From: an uncultured Gammaproteobacteria bacterium
GTDB taxonomy: Bacteria; Pseudomonadota; Gammaproteobacteria; Pseudomonadales; Pseudohongiellaceae
Direction of reading: 5' to 3'
Assembly: GCA_913060975.1 (NCBI GenBank)
Contig: CAJXVC010000009.1
Span: 1 to 64,000 of the forward strand
Length of the DNA: 64,000 nucleotides
Part shown: piece by piece, positions 1-8,316 of the stretch
How the letters are laid out: every line of letters starts with the position of its first letter
Numbering within the stretch: the stretch's first letter is position 1
Made by a program: the position numbers and the translations under genes
The notes under the pieces: model-generated
The model's database searches: none
What the model saw: the letters and a program-made list of their open reading frames with translations, nothing else
What the model was told of the DNA's origin: nothing

Positions 1-80
1 GCTTTTTGCGGAGAGAGGGCAGCCTGGAAGGCCGGCGCCAGTGGCTTGTGTAGATGGCCCGCAGTGCGACTCGAAGTCAC
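1..80. repeat. dispersed repeat, partial copy of a hairpin element
   Basis: These 80 bases recur at 47467-47546 with 76 of 80 identical. In the second copy they form the right half of a large imperfect palindrome (47394-47536). The matching left arm of this first copy would lie outside the window. The differences fall in the outer stem arm and just beyond it. Confidence 0.85.
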
Positions 81-597
81 AAAGGCAGGAGCTCTATCTG
101 TCAGAAAGTCCGCGCGGATGGCGTCCTTACTTGTTCACATCAATGCGTGCCATGAATTGGAGATAGTGGAATCCCTGAGCACGCGCTGAACCTGCACAAG
201 AATCTAAAAAAGCGAGGTGGCACCTACTTTGTAGTCGATTGCGTTATAGGGAACAAAAACAGAGTAAAAGATGTCAATCCAGACGCGACATGACGCAAGC
301 GTCAATTGGCAGCTAACAAAGCAAATGCCGAGGGCCCGGAAAAGAACCGGAGCAATCCGGTGAGACTGGCGCCGAAGCAGGAAATACCGTGCTCTGAGCG
401 CAGGTACGTTGCTTGATAAAAACAGGTAGGTGATTTACTCTAGCGGCGTTAAATTCACTACAATTTACGTGATCTAGATGCGAACGATTCGCATTTAGTT
501 CTAAAAATAAGAATAACTATAAGCAGCTGCAAAAGCCACTCTACTCAAGTTGTTTTCGCATTTACAAAAATCCCCATTCCCACTTTTACGGAGGCGA
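81..597. other. gene-free leader before the molybdenum hydroxylase operon
   Basis: No convincing gene is seen. An open frame from about 156 to 293 (+) encodes some 45 residues with protein-like composition, but it lacks a clear start and ribosome site, so it may be a gene remnant. A 17-base palindrome lies at 478-494. An AT-rich stretch at 497-525 is where a promoter for the following operon would be expected, but no good -35/-10 pair stands out. Confidence 0.4.
478..494. promoter_or_regulatory. 17-base palindrome, candidate operator
   Basis: ATGCGAA and TTCGCAT arms of 7 bases flank a 3-base centre, about 104 bases upstream of the first gene of the molybdenum hydroxylase operon. The size suits a dimeric repressor site. 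The regulator is unknown, and no regulator gene lies next to the operon inside the window. Confidence 0.3.
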
Positions 598-1191
598 ATG
601 AAACTCGTGAATCCAAAAGTAACCCGAAGACGCTTCATCAAAGGGGTCATTGCCTCTGGTGCAGCAGCGACTTCAAGCTCGCTTTGGTATGCGGCCAATG
701 GCCAAAGCCGACCGGCGGGTGCAGTCGAGCGTCTCATCCGATTGAATGTTAATGGCCAAGTCCGCAATGTGGACGTGGCACCTCAGGAAACACTCGCTTC
801 CACACTTCGCTATAAACTCGGTCTGACCGGCACCAAGCTGGGCTGTAACCGTGGCGAGTGCGGTGCTTGTACCGTTCTTGTTGACGATATCCCCACTTAC
901 GCATGTTCAGTGCTGACTCATTCCATGAAGAATGGTCGCATCGAAACTGTCGAAGGTCTGGAGTCTCCGAACGGCGACCTGCATCCGGTACAGCAGGCGT
1001 TCGTTGAATCATTATCTCCCCAGTGCGGCTACTGCACACCGGGGCAGATCATGTCAGCTGTTGGCCTGTTACGCGCCAACCCTAACCCCACACGCGAAGA
1101 GGCACGCCAGGGTTTGGCGGGCAACATCTGTCGTTGTGGATCTTATGACTCTTACCTCGATGGCGTCATGCGCGCCGTACAAATAGGATAA
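598..1191 (+). CDS. periplasmic molybdenum hydroxylase, [2Fe-2S] subunit (PaoA/YagT-like)
   Basis: This is the small iron-sulfur subunit of a xanthine oxidase-family enzyme, passing electrons from the molybdenum site to FAD. The 197-residue product starts with a twin-arginine signal (TRRRFIKG, residues 9-16) before an Ala-rich hydrophobic stretch. The plant-type ferredoxin domain carries C83, C88, C91 and C103. The helical second domain carries C143, C146, C178 and C180. The ATG at 598 is preceded by GGAGG at the right distance, so an upstream in-frame ATG at 550 is unlikely. It is the first gene of a set of five. The Tat signal implies that the whole assembled complex is exported, as in E. 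coli PaoABC. The substrate is inferred to be an aldehyde or N-heterocycle. Confidence 0.9.
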   Translation: MKLVNPKVTRRRFIKGVIASGAAATSSSLWYAANGQSRPAGAVERLIRLNVNGQVRNVDVAPQETLASTLRYKLGLTGTKLGCNRGECGACTVLVDDIPTYACSVLTHSMKNGRIETVEGLESPNGDLHPVQQAFVESLSPQCGYCTPGQIMSAVGLLRANPNPTREEARQGLAGNICRCGSYDSYLDGVMRAVQIG

Positions 1192-1196
1192 TCATC

Positions 1197-3626
1197 ATGG
1201 CATATATGCATATTGGTAAAGATTTCGTGCCGCCCGATGTTCCTGGTAAGGTCACCGGCCGGATTAAATACGCAGAAGATTACACGCGCGAAGGCATGGT
1301 CTACGCGCGCTTGCTGACCAGCCCGATCCCCCACGCCCGCGTGGTAGGCATTGATGCATCAGCCGCTCTGGCGATGGATGGCGTGTACGGCATTTTGACT
1401 GCCGACGACGTGTATCCCGATGGCGAGCCGAACAGCACTGGTCTGAAGATTCTCACTAACGAACCAACTCTGGTTGGTGAACCGATTCTGGCGATCGCCG
1501 CAATCGACGAAAAGACCGCCGAGACTGCGTTGGCAGCCATCGATGTCACATTCGAGCGCTTGCCCTTTGTGCTGGACCCGCTGGACAGTCTTCGTGAAGG
1601 CGGTGCCAACGCGTACCCAGGCAACAGCAACACGTATGTGTTCCGCCAGGGTTTCGCCACTGAAAAGTGGAGCGAAGATCAGGTGGCGAGCTTCCGCGCT
1701 GGTAGCGAACCGACTGCAGAAGCGCAGCAGGAATGGACGTTCGGTGACCTGGATGGCGCGTTTGCCAATTCCGCTTTCGTCTATGAAACTACTTTCTCGA
1801 CTGCGGGTTATCCGCACCACTCAATGGAGCCGCGCAGTGCGATGGCCTATTGGGAAGACGGCAAACTGTATTTGCACGGCACTTCCCAGTCACTGACTGG
1901 TCTTGCCGATGACATGGCAGGCATCGTGGGTGTGCCAAAAGAAGACTTCGTCTTTATTAATGTGGCAACAGGCGGTGGCTTTGGTCAGCGTGCGCGTGCC
2001 GGCAGCATCCCCAATATGGCAATTCCTGCCAAACTGTCTCAGAAGATCAATCGCCCGGTCATGATGCGTGCTACTCGCGAAGAAGAGTTCACCTTCGGTG
2101 GCGCGCGAATGGGCTTTCAGGGCTGGATCAAAGTAGGCTTTAACGCCGATGGCACCATGTCAGCGACCGATCTCTACATCGTCGCCGATGCCGGCGGTAA
2201 GGGTGGTGGCGGCGACGCTTCCTCAGCCGGCGACTTGATCAGCATGTTGTATCAGCCTGAGGCAATGCGTTTCCGTGGTACCAATATTGGTACTAACTCT
2301 GGTCACCGTGGCGCCCAGCGTGGCCCGGGTCAAAACCAGATGTCCCCGATCATCTCGCCTATTCTCGACAAGGCAGCAGATGAGTTGGGTATTAGCCGAT
2401 TTGATATCCGCAAGATCAACACGCCAGAAAATGGCGACGTGCATGGTCCTGGCCGTACGCAAGTCACCAGTGCCTACATGCCCGAAGCCCTTGAAATGGC
2501 GCGTGCAAGATTCAACTGGGACGAGCGTGAATCAACGCGTCGTCGCCAGCGCAATGGCAGCAAAGTGATTGGTCTTGGCCTCGGTCAGGGTTATCACAAT
2601 GCCGGCCGTAGCGGTATGGACGGTATCGTCACCATGGGTACCGATGGGCGTCTGCGCATTCACAACGGCGTGGGTAACCTGGGTACTTATTCTTATGCGG
2701 GCACTTCGCGTGCCGCAGCAGAAGTTTTAAAGATGCCGTGGGAACGTTGCGACGTAGTTAACGGCCGTACCGATAACCATCTGCCAATTACTTCACCTCA
2801 GGACGGCAGTAACTCGACGTTTACCAACACGCGTACTTGTTACGGTGCAGCGCAGGATCTGCTGGCGAAGATGAAAGAAATCGCCGCCACTGATCTCGGC
2901 GGTGAGCCGGATGATTATGATGTGTCGGACGAGCGTGTTCGTCGAAACGATGATGAATCGGTTGGTTATACCTTCGCAGAAGTGGCGCAGCGTGCCATGG
3001 AATTGCGCGGTAAATTTACCGGTGAAGCAGAACTGCCAGAAGAGTTGGCCGAGTGGACACAAATTTCCGTGTCACGACTGGCCGGCGACTGGTTCATGGG
3101 TGTTTATCATGACCCGCGTCACGAAGGCACAGTGACTGGCTTTACTGTGACTGCCTGCGAAATCGAACTGGATACAGAGACCGGCAAGTACGAGATTCTC
3201 GATATGATCAGTATCGGTGAGTGCGGCACGGTCATGCACCCACAAGGGCTGAAGAATCAGCTGGTGGGCGGCGCAGTGTGGGGTATTGGTTTGTCGGGTT
3301 ATGAGCGTCACTTATATGACCCACAAAACGGTATTCCGGCGAGCACCGGTTACTGGCAGTCCAAGGTACCAACTTATCTGGACACGCCAGAGACAATTCA
3401 AACTGGCTGGGTGGATCTACCTGATCCGGAAAACCCGGTTGGTGTGCGCGGTATCGGAGAGCCAGCAATGGGTTCCGTTTCTGCCGCATTAACAGCAGCG
3501 ATTTCCGATGCAATGGACGGACACTTGTTCAACACTGCACCGATCACCGCTGACATGATCATTAATCAAGTGGCAGGAATAAGCGAAGAAGCTGTTCCTC
3601 TTGCCCAGAACAATTTCCGAGGTTGA
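1197..3626 (+). CDS. molybdenum hydroxylase, molybdopterin-binding catalytic subunit
   Basis: This 809-residue protein of the CoxL/XdhB/PaoC type begins 5 bases after the 2Fe-2S gene. Seen: the opening PGKVTGRIKYAED typical of the N-terminal domain, the glycine-rich molybdopterin loop GGGFGQ near residue 260, and a C-terminal GVRGIGEPAMG segment where E755 matches the catalytic glutamate that activates the substrate in this family. It has no signal peptide of its own, so it probably travels with the Tat signal of its partner. The family binds molybdopterin cytosine dinucleotide. The exact substrate cannot be read from the sequence; the PaoABC-like partner set favours aldehydes. No XdhC/PaoD-type maturation gene is seen in the window. 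Confidence 0.9.
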   Translation: MAYMHIGKDFVPPDVPGKVTGRIKYAEDYTREGMVYARLLTSPIPHARVVGIDASAALAMDGVYGILTADDVYPDGEPNSTGLKILTNEPTLVGEPILAIAAIDEKTAETALAAIDVTFERLPFVLDPLDSLREGGANAYPGNSNTYVFRQGFATEKWSEDQVASFRAGSEPTAEAQQEWTFGDLDGAFANSAFVYETTFSTAGYPHHSMEPRSAMAYWEDGKLYLHGTSQSLTGLADDMAGIVGVPKEDFVFINVATGGGFGQRARAGSIPNMAIPAKLSQKINRPVMMRATREEEFTFGGARMGFQGWIKVGFNADGTMSATDLYIVADAGGKGGGGDASSAGDLISMLYQPEAMRFRGTNIGTNSGHRGAQRGPGQNQMSPIISPILDKAADELGISRFDIRKINTPENGDVHGPGRTQVTSAYMPEALEMARARFNWDERESTRRRQRNGSKVIGLGLGQGYHNAGRSGMDGIVTMGTDGRLRIHNGVGNLGTYSYAGTSRAAAEVLKMPWERCDVVNGRTDNHLPITSPQDGSNSTFTNTRTCYGAAQDLLAKMKEIAATDLGGEPDDYDVSDERVRRNDDESVGYTFAEVAQRAMELRGKFTGEAELPEELAEWTQISVSRLAGDWFMGVYHDPRHEGTVTGFTVTACEIELDTETGKYEILDMISIGECGTVMHPQGLKNQLVGGAVWGIGLSGYERHLYDPQNGIPASTGYWQSKVPTYLDTPETIQTGWVDLPDPENPVGVRGIGEPAMGSVSAALTAAISDAMDGHLFNTAPITADMIINQVAGISEEAVPLAQNNFRG

Positions 3627-3627
3627 T

Positions 3628-4623
3628 ATGGTAGCTACTTCTAATGACGTAATGCCTGATATTGAGCTTTATCAGCCTACTGATGAAGCCAATGCACTGG
3701 CCTTGGCAGCTTCCCTGGGTAACGAGGGTTGGTTGCTTGGTGGTGGTCAGGACACTTTTGGTTGGTTGAAAGATCGTAACAAGATCGCTACCGCCATGAT
3801 CGAACTGACTCAGGTCGATGCATGGAAAGGTATTCGCGAAACTGCTGACGGCATCGAGATCGGTGCTGTCACTACGTTGACCGACATCGCCAACGATCCA
3901 CTCGTACAGTCGCGCTACGGTTTGCTTGCTACTGCAGCAGGCAAAGTGGCCAGCCCACAAATCCGCAACGTGGGCACCTTGGGCGGCAACCTGGTTCAGG
4001 ATGCTCGCTGCTGGTATTACCGCCGTGGTCTGGATTGCTACCGTGCGGGTGGCAACCTTTGCTACGCCGATTCACCAGAAGGCCTGAACCGAGAGCACGC
4101 TATTTTTGGTGCCAGCCGCTGTGTTGCTGTATCTCCGTCTGATACTGCACCAGCCTTGGTTGCATTGGATGCAACGATGGTTATCAGCAGTTCTTCCGGT
4201 CAACGCACCGTACCAGCTCAAGACTTCTTTGTTGGTCCAGCGCGTGACATTGAAAACATGACAGTGCTGAATGATGGCGAAATCCTCACTGCGGTACGCA
4301 TTCCGAATACCTGGGCGAACGCCGAGTTCTATTTCGAGAAAGTTGCTGACCGAAATGTGTGGGACTTTGCGCTGGTAAGCATCGCCACTGCCATGAAAGT
4401 GTCAGGTGGCACAGTTCAGGACGCGCGCGTTGCGGCCGGAGCTGTGGAATGTGTTCCACGTCGACTGCAGGCAGTTGAAAACGCTTTGCGTGGCCAACAG
4501 CGCTCTGAGCAATTGGCGGATCAAGTAGCCTCTATCGCTACCAATGGTGCACAACCACTCAACTACAACCATTTTAAAGTGCCTTTATTAGGTAACCTGG
4601 TTAAGCGGGCAGTCCGGGGTTAA
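3628..4623 (+). CDS. molybdenum hydroxylase, FAD and [4Fe-4S] subunit (PaoB/HcrB-like)
   Basis: This 331-residue FAD-binding subunit is of the CoxM/PaoB family. The FAD loops are seen at GGGQD (residues 38-42) and NVGTLGGNL (114-122). C128, C137, C145 and C165 lie in an insertion just after the second loop. This position and spacing resemble the extra [4Fe-4S] cluster loop known in PaoB and in 4-hydroxybenzoyl-CoA reductase beta. I chose ATG 3628, one base after the previous stop and preceded by GAGG, over an in-frame TTG at 3601 inside the upstream gene. Together with the two genes before it this gives a complete heterotrimer. Confidence 0.9.
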   Translation: MVATSNDVMPDIELYQPTDEANALALAASLGNEGWLLGGGQDTFGWLKDRNKIATAMIELTQVDAWKGIRETADGIEIGAVTTLTDIANDPLVQSRYGLLATAAGKVASPQIRNVGTLGGNLVQDARCWYYRRGLDCYRAGGNLCYADSPEGLNREHAIFGASRCVAVSPSDTAPALVALDATMVISSSSGQRTVPAQDFFVGPARDIENMTVLNDGEILTAVRIPNTWANAEFYFEKVADRNVWDFALVSIATAMKVSGGTVQDARVAAGAVECVPRRLQAVENALRGQQRSEQLADQVASIATNGAQPLNYNHFKVPLLGNLVKRAVRG

Positions 4624-4632
4624 ACCCCGGGC
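4612..4632 (+). other. hairpin spanning the stop codon of the FAD subunit gene
   Basis: A GC-rich stem (GTCCGGGGT paired with ACCCCGGGC) has the TAA stop codon in its loop. There is no T-run after it, so it is not a classical terminator. It may stabilise the upstream message or modulate expression of the cytochrome b gene 66 bases further on. Confidence 0.4.
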
Positions 4633-4698
4633 TAGCTCCCGATAGTGTAGTAAACGAGTTAACAAAAACAGCAGTATCAAAAAAAAGAGGGAAGAACA

Positions 4699-5466
4699 GT
4701 GGGAGAAATAGTCCGCTACAAACGTGACGTATGGGGAGAAGAAGTAATTCTCGGCGTATCCTGGGATTTACTTTGGGTTGTTGCAGTTGCCGTTTTGGTA
4801 CTGTTGGCAGCGCACGCCATTATCATGGCTGCTTTGGCAAATAAGAAAATGGACAAGCCGTCCGGTGAAGGTCGTCGCGTTCTGCGTCACGAGTCAATTG
4901 ACCGGGCGTTTCACTGGATTATGGCCGCCAGCATACTGGTCCTTATTTTCACCGGCATCGCACCGATTATCGGTTTGCGTATCGCCTGGTTGAATTTCCA
5001 TTGGATTAGTGGATTGATCCTGACCTTTGTGGTCATTTTTCACATTGTCCGCTCCATGTTCTGGCAAGACTTCAAATCAATGATTCTTGGCCCGAGTGAC
5101 TTTGGTGAGCCTTTTGACTCTGCCAAAAAGCCAGGCAAGTACTCTTTCGAGCAGAAAGGCATGCACTGGGCAGTTACTGTTGTCGTTCTGGCAGTTATCG
5201 TAACTGGCGTGTTGATGTTCCTGCAGATCGATTCGCCTTTCTGGGACCGTACCAACAGTATGCCGGAAGATCAGCTTGGTTTGATTTTCTTGTTGCATGG
5301 TTTGTCTACGTTGGCGCTGGTTGCTCTGGCATCGACTCACATTTACTTTGCCGTCCGTCCTGAGAAGCTGTTTTATACGCGTTCCATGTTCACTGGCTGG
5401 ATTTCAGAAGATGAAATGGCAGCTAACCATGACCCCAGCAAATGGACACCGAAAGAAGCCGATTAG
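4699..5466 (+). CDS. membrane cytochrome b (FdnI/b561-like), probable electron acceptor of the molybdenum hydroxylase
   Basis: This 255-residue membrane protein starts with GTG after a GAGGGAAGAA ribosome site. After one extra N-terminal membrane helix (about 20-45) it has four helices with histidines in the places expected for di-heme b cytochromes of the formate dehydrogenase gamma/b561 group: FHW near 73, NFHW near 99, FHIV near 115, then MHW near 155, LHG and THIY further on. It follows the hydroxylase genes on the same strand. I infer that it takes electrons from the exported enzyme and passes them to quinone. It ends with a cytoplasmic or periplasmic charged tail. Confidence 0.8.
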   Translation: MGEIVRYKRDVWGEEVILGVSWDLLWVVAVAVLVLLAAHAIIMAALANKKMDKPSGEGRRVLRHESIDRAFHWIMAASILVLIFTGIAPIIGLRIAWLNFHWISGLILTFVVIFHIVRSMFWQDFKSMILGPSDFGEPFDSAKKPGKYSFEQKGMHWAVTVVVLAVIVTGVLMFLQIDSPFWDRTNSMPEDQLGLIFLLHGLSTLALVALASTHIYFAVRPEKLFYTRSMFTGWISEDEMAANHDPSKWTPKEAD

Positions 5467-5495
5467 GTTTTTTGGTTAACACAAGGCAGTAAGAA

Positions 5496-5909
5496 GTGAT
5501 AAACGACGATATTGAAACGATTGAATCCGGTTATGAGTTCCTGCTCGCATTTGCGGCGCAGGGACGGCCGGCACAGAATGAAAGCGGGCCTGGTCCGCAT
5601 GCGCGCCCGATTATCGAAGGCATTGCCAAGGCCATGGACAATCTTGTCTCTGCGCTGACTGGCAGTGACAACGAGTTCGAGCAGGTGATTGCTGAGGATA
5701 GCCGTAAAGCTGGCGCCGCTCTGCGATTCATTCTGGCGCAAGACAAAATTGGATCGGAGATCGTTGATAACCTCAACGCCTCTATTCATTTACGGGCAGT
5801 ACTTACCGATCTGTTCCTGTACAGCGAAGCGCTCAACCCTCTGGGTGCTGAAGGTGATACTGGCAACGGGTCTGATCTGGCTTACGACGCAACCAAGCCA
5901 GCAAGTTAA
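5496..5909 (+). CDS. hypothetical protein, last gene of the molybdenum hydroxylase operon
   Basis: I do not recognise this 137-residue acidic protein. It has no signal peptide or membrane segment, is mostly predicted helix-forming by eye, and has no cysteines. It starts with GTG 30 bases after the cytochrome b gene and is followed directly by a good terminator, so it belongs to the same transcript. A role in assembly or as a cytoplasmic chaperone of the exported enzyme is conceivable but not shown by any motif. Confidence 0.6.
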   Translation: MINDDIETIESGYEFLLAFAAQGRPAQNESGPGPHARPIIEGIAKAMDNLVSALTGSDNEFEQVIAEDSRKAGAALRFILAQDKIGSEIVDNLNASIHLRAVLTDLFLYSEALNPLGAEGDTGNGSDLAYDATKPAS

Positions 5910-5944
5910 CCCACAGGCCTTACAGCCTGACTGAAAGCAAAGCC

Positions 5945-5975
5945 AAGAAAGCGGGTGTTAGCCCGCTTTCTTGTC
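5945..5975 (+). terminator. rho-independent terminator of the molybdenum hydroxylase operon
   Basis: An 11-base perfect stem (AAGAAAGCGGG with CCCGCTTTCTT) and a 6-base loop, then a T-rich stretch. It closes the five-gene transcript 36 bases after the last stop. Confidence 0.8.
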
Positions 5976-6027
5976 TCTAGGTTTTCTTCATATTGCTTCT
6001 ATATTAAGCCCCTACGCAGCAACTACT

Positions 6028-7026
6028 ATGATCTCCTGGCCACCTCGCCTCTCTCTTGCGCAACTCCCTACACCAGTTACTCGTGTCGAACGATTTCCTG
6101 ACCTGCCTGATGGCGTCGAGGTCTGGATCAAGCGCGATGACCTGACCGGCACCGAAGTCTCTGGCAACAAGGTTCGCAAACTCGAATTCAACCTCGCAGA
6201 AGCGCAACAACAAGGATGCAATGCGGTCATCACCTGCGGCGGCGTGCAATCCAATCACTGCCGGGCGACGGCCTTGCTAGGTGCCCGTCTGGGGATGAAA
6301 GTACATTTGCTATTGCGTGGCGAACAGCCACAAATCCCGCAGGGCAACCTGTTGCTGGATCAACTGGCTGGCGCCCAAATCACGTTCGTTTCGGAGCAGC
6401 AGTGGCCACAGCATGAGGCCATGGTGAGGGAACTGCAGGAAAAATTCGCCGCTCAGAATGACAAGGCTTATTACATCCCGGTCGGTGCCAGCGATGAGGT
6501 GGGATTGTGGGGCTATATTGCTGCCAGTGAAGAGATCGCTCACGATATCGATCGCCTGTCTTTGCAGCCAGATTATATTGTCGTGGCCACTGGCTCCGGC
6601 GGCACACAAAGTGGCTTGCTCGTCGGCGCCAAAGAGTTTTCACTGCCGGGCCAGGTAGTGGCGTTTAACGTCAGCGACAATGCCGCCTATTTCAAGAAAA
6701 AGGTAGAGACAGACGTGGCGCTTTGGAAACAGCGTTACAAAACCGATTTCGATCTTGAGTCGTTAACTGTAAAAACCATCGAGGGCTATCTGGGCCCCGG
6801 ATACGGCGTGGCCACACCGGAAATCTTCGCCACGATCAAGCAATTGGCCAGCAGTAATGGCATCATTCTTGACCCTGTCTATACCGGAAAGGCTTTTCAT
6901 GGCATGGTTCAGGAACTGAAAAAAGGTGATCAGGGCGAATTGCCCGGTGCAAAGCAGGTGCTGTTTGTCCATACCGGCGGCTTGTTCGGCGTGTTTCCTC
7001 AGCATGAGCATTTTAAATTCGATTGA
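6028..7026 (+). CDS. dcyD: D-cysteine desulfhydrase
   Basis: This 332-residue fold-type II PLP enzyme breaks D-cysteine into pyruvate, sulfide and ammonia. The PLP lysine is K48 in SGNKVRK, and the QSNH loop follows. ACC deaminases are close relatives but have Glu in DPVYEGK and Leu near the C-terminus. This protein has Thr in DPVYTGK and Thr in FVHTGG, the pattern of D-cysteine desulfhydrases, so I prefer that name. The ATG at 6028 matches the usual length. An in-frame TTG at 5971 lies inside the preceding terminator. It appears to be a single-gene unit in the cytoplasm. Confidence 0.85.
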   Translation: MISWPPRLSLAQLPTPVTRVERFPDLPDGVEVWIKRDDLTGTEVSGNKVRKLEFNLAEAQQQGCNAVITCGGVQSNHCRATALLGARLGMKVHLLLRGEQPQIPQGNLLLDQLAGAQITFVSEQQWPQHEAMVRELQEKFAAQNDKAYYIPVGASDEVGLWGYIAASEEIAHDIDRLSLQPDYIVVATGSGGTQSGLLVGAKEFSLPGQVVAFNVSDNAAYFKKKVETDVALWKQRYKTDFDLESLTVKTIEGYLGPGYGVATPEIFATIKQLASSNGIILDPVYTGKAFHGMVQELKKGDQGELPGAKQVLFVHTGGLFGVFPQHEHFKFD

Positions 7027-7096
7027 TCACGATTAAGTTACTTACAAGTGTGCGGCTCAGTACGAGCCCTATGATTCACATTGATGCGGAGTGGCA

Positions 7097-8293
7097 ATGA
7101 AACGATTAACTGCGGTGTTTTTAACAACAATGGCTGGATTGACGGCCTGTCAGGAGAGCGGCACGAATACAGTAGCGGCGCAAACTCCGGCAGATGCGGC
7201 AGATGGCTACTCGGCCGATGGCATGGCTGCAGCAACCGCAATGGAAATGCCGGCCACTACTGGCGGTGACTTTGCTACTCAATACGAAGACAGATTGTTG
7301 CCCAACACCCGGCAACTCGTTACAGAAGGTGCTCGCTCGGGCGAAGGTTATTTCGGCCCGCAAGGTGACAGGCTGATCTATCAGGCGGAAATGCCTGGCA
7401 ATCCTTTTTACCAGATTTATCTGATGGATCTCGCCACCGGTGAAGCCACTCGTGTGTCGCCAGGCACCGGCTTGACCACTTGCTCATGGATTCATCCAAC
7501 TCAGGACAAGGTGATGTTCTCATCGACTCATGAGGATCCGAACGCACTGCAGAAGCAGGCTGAGGAAATCGCGATTCGGGAAAGTGGCGAAGACCGACCC
7601 TATGGCTGGGACTACGACCGACACTACGACATTTATGAAGCCAATAGCGATGGTAGCGATCTGGTCAATCTAACCAATACCGATGGTTATGATGCCGAAG
7701 GGTCGTACTCTGCAGATGGTAGCAAGATTCTGTTTGCATCCAACAGAGAGGCTTATAGCCGCCAGTTAAGTCAGGCCGAGCAACGCTTGTTCGAAGACGA
7801 CAGTTCCTATTTTATGGATTTGTACATCATGGATGCTGACGGCTCCAATGTGCAGCAACTGACATCATCGCCAGGCTATGACGGCGGACCTTTCTTCAGC
7901 CCGGACAATAGCAAGGTCGTTTGGCGTCGATTCAATCCCGATGGCAACAGCGCCGAGATCTGGACCATGGATATTGATGGGACTAATCAACGACAGCTGA
8001 CAGCCGATGCCATGGTTTCCTGGGGGCCTTATTTTCACCCGAGCGGCGACTACATAATTTATTCCAGCAATATTCTCGGCCATGCCAATTTCGAATTGTT
8101 CATGATTGATGTCGAAGGACAGAATCCACCAGTGCGAGTGACCAATACTGACGGTACTGACATTCTCCCAGTCTTCTCGCCAGATGGCATGCAGCTGGCA
8201 TGGAGCACAACCCGGACACCCGGTGGTGCTTCACAACTTCACATGTCCGACTGGAACCATGAGTTGGCACTGGAATTATTGGGACTTGATTGA
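7097..8293 (+). CDS. TolB/WD40-like beta-propeller lipoprotein
   Basis: A 398-residue exported propeller. The signal ends in a lipobox (LTAC, about residues 17-20). The mature part has repeated strands of the type YxxxxDGSxxxxLTxxxGYDxxxxFSPDGxxIxFxS, seen at least five times, which is the TolB C-terminal or PD40 pattern. ATG 7097 follows GGAG; a GTG at 7091 is less likely. Its stop overlaps the possible TTG of the next gene, so it is probably co-transcribed with the large peptidase. It may present or sense cell-envelope ligands. Its specific role is unknown. Confidence 0.8.
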   Translation: MKRLTAVFLTTMAGLTACQESGTNTVAAQTPADAADGYSADGMAAATAMEMPATTGGDFATQYEDRLLPNTRQLVTEGARSGEGYFGPQGDRLIYQAEMPGNPFYQIYLMDLATGEATRVSPGTGLTTCSWIHPTQDKVMFSSTHEDPNALQKQAEEIAIRESGEDRPYGWDYDRHYDIYEANSDGSDLVNLTNTDGYDAEGSYSADGSKILFASNREAYSRQLSQAEQRLFEDDSSYFMDLYIMDADGSNVQQLTSSPGYDGGPFFSPDNSKVVWRRFNPDGNSAEIWTMDIDGTNQRQLTADAMVSWGPYFHPSGDYIIYSSNILGHANFELFMIDVEGQNPPVRVTNTDGTDILPVFSPDGMQLAWSTTRTPGGASQLHMSDWNHELALELLGLD

Positions 8294-8316
8294 GTGAACC
8301 GGAAAAGCGTCCAGTC

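Noticed and set aside
156..293. Short gene in the left leader
   Set aside because: The frame has protein-like composition but no ATG/GTG/TTG with a ribosome site and no recognised domain; mentioned only as a possible remnant.
6028..7026. ACC deaminase
   Set aside because: Thr occupies both positions (DPVYTGK and VHTGG) where ACC deaminases carry Glu and Leu.
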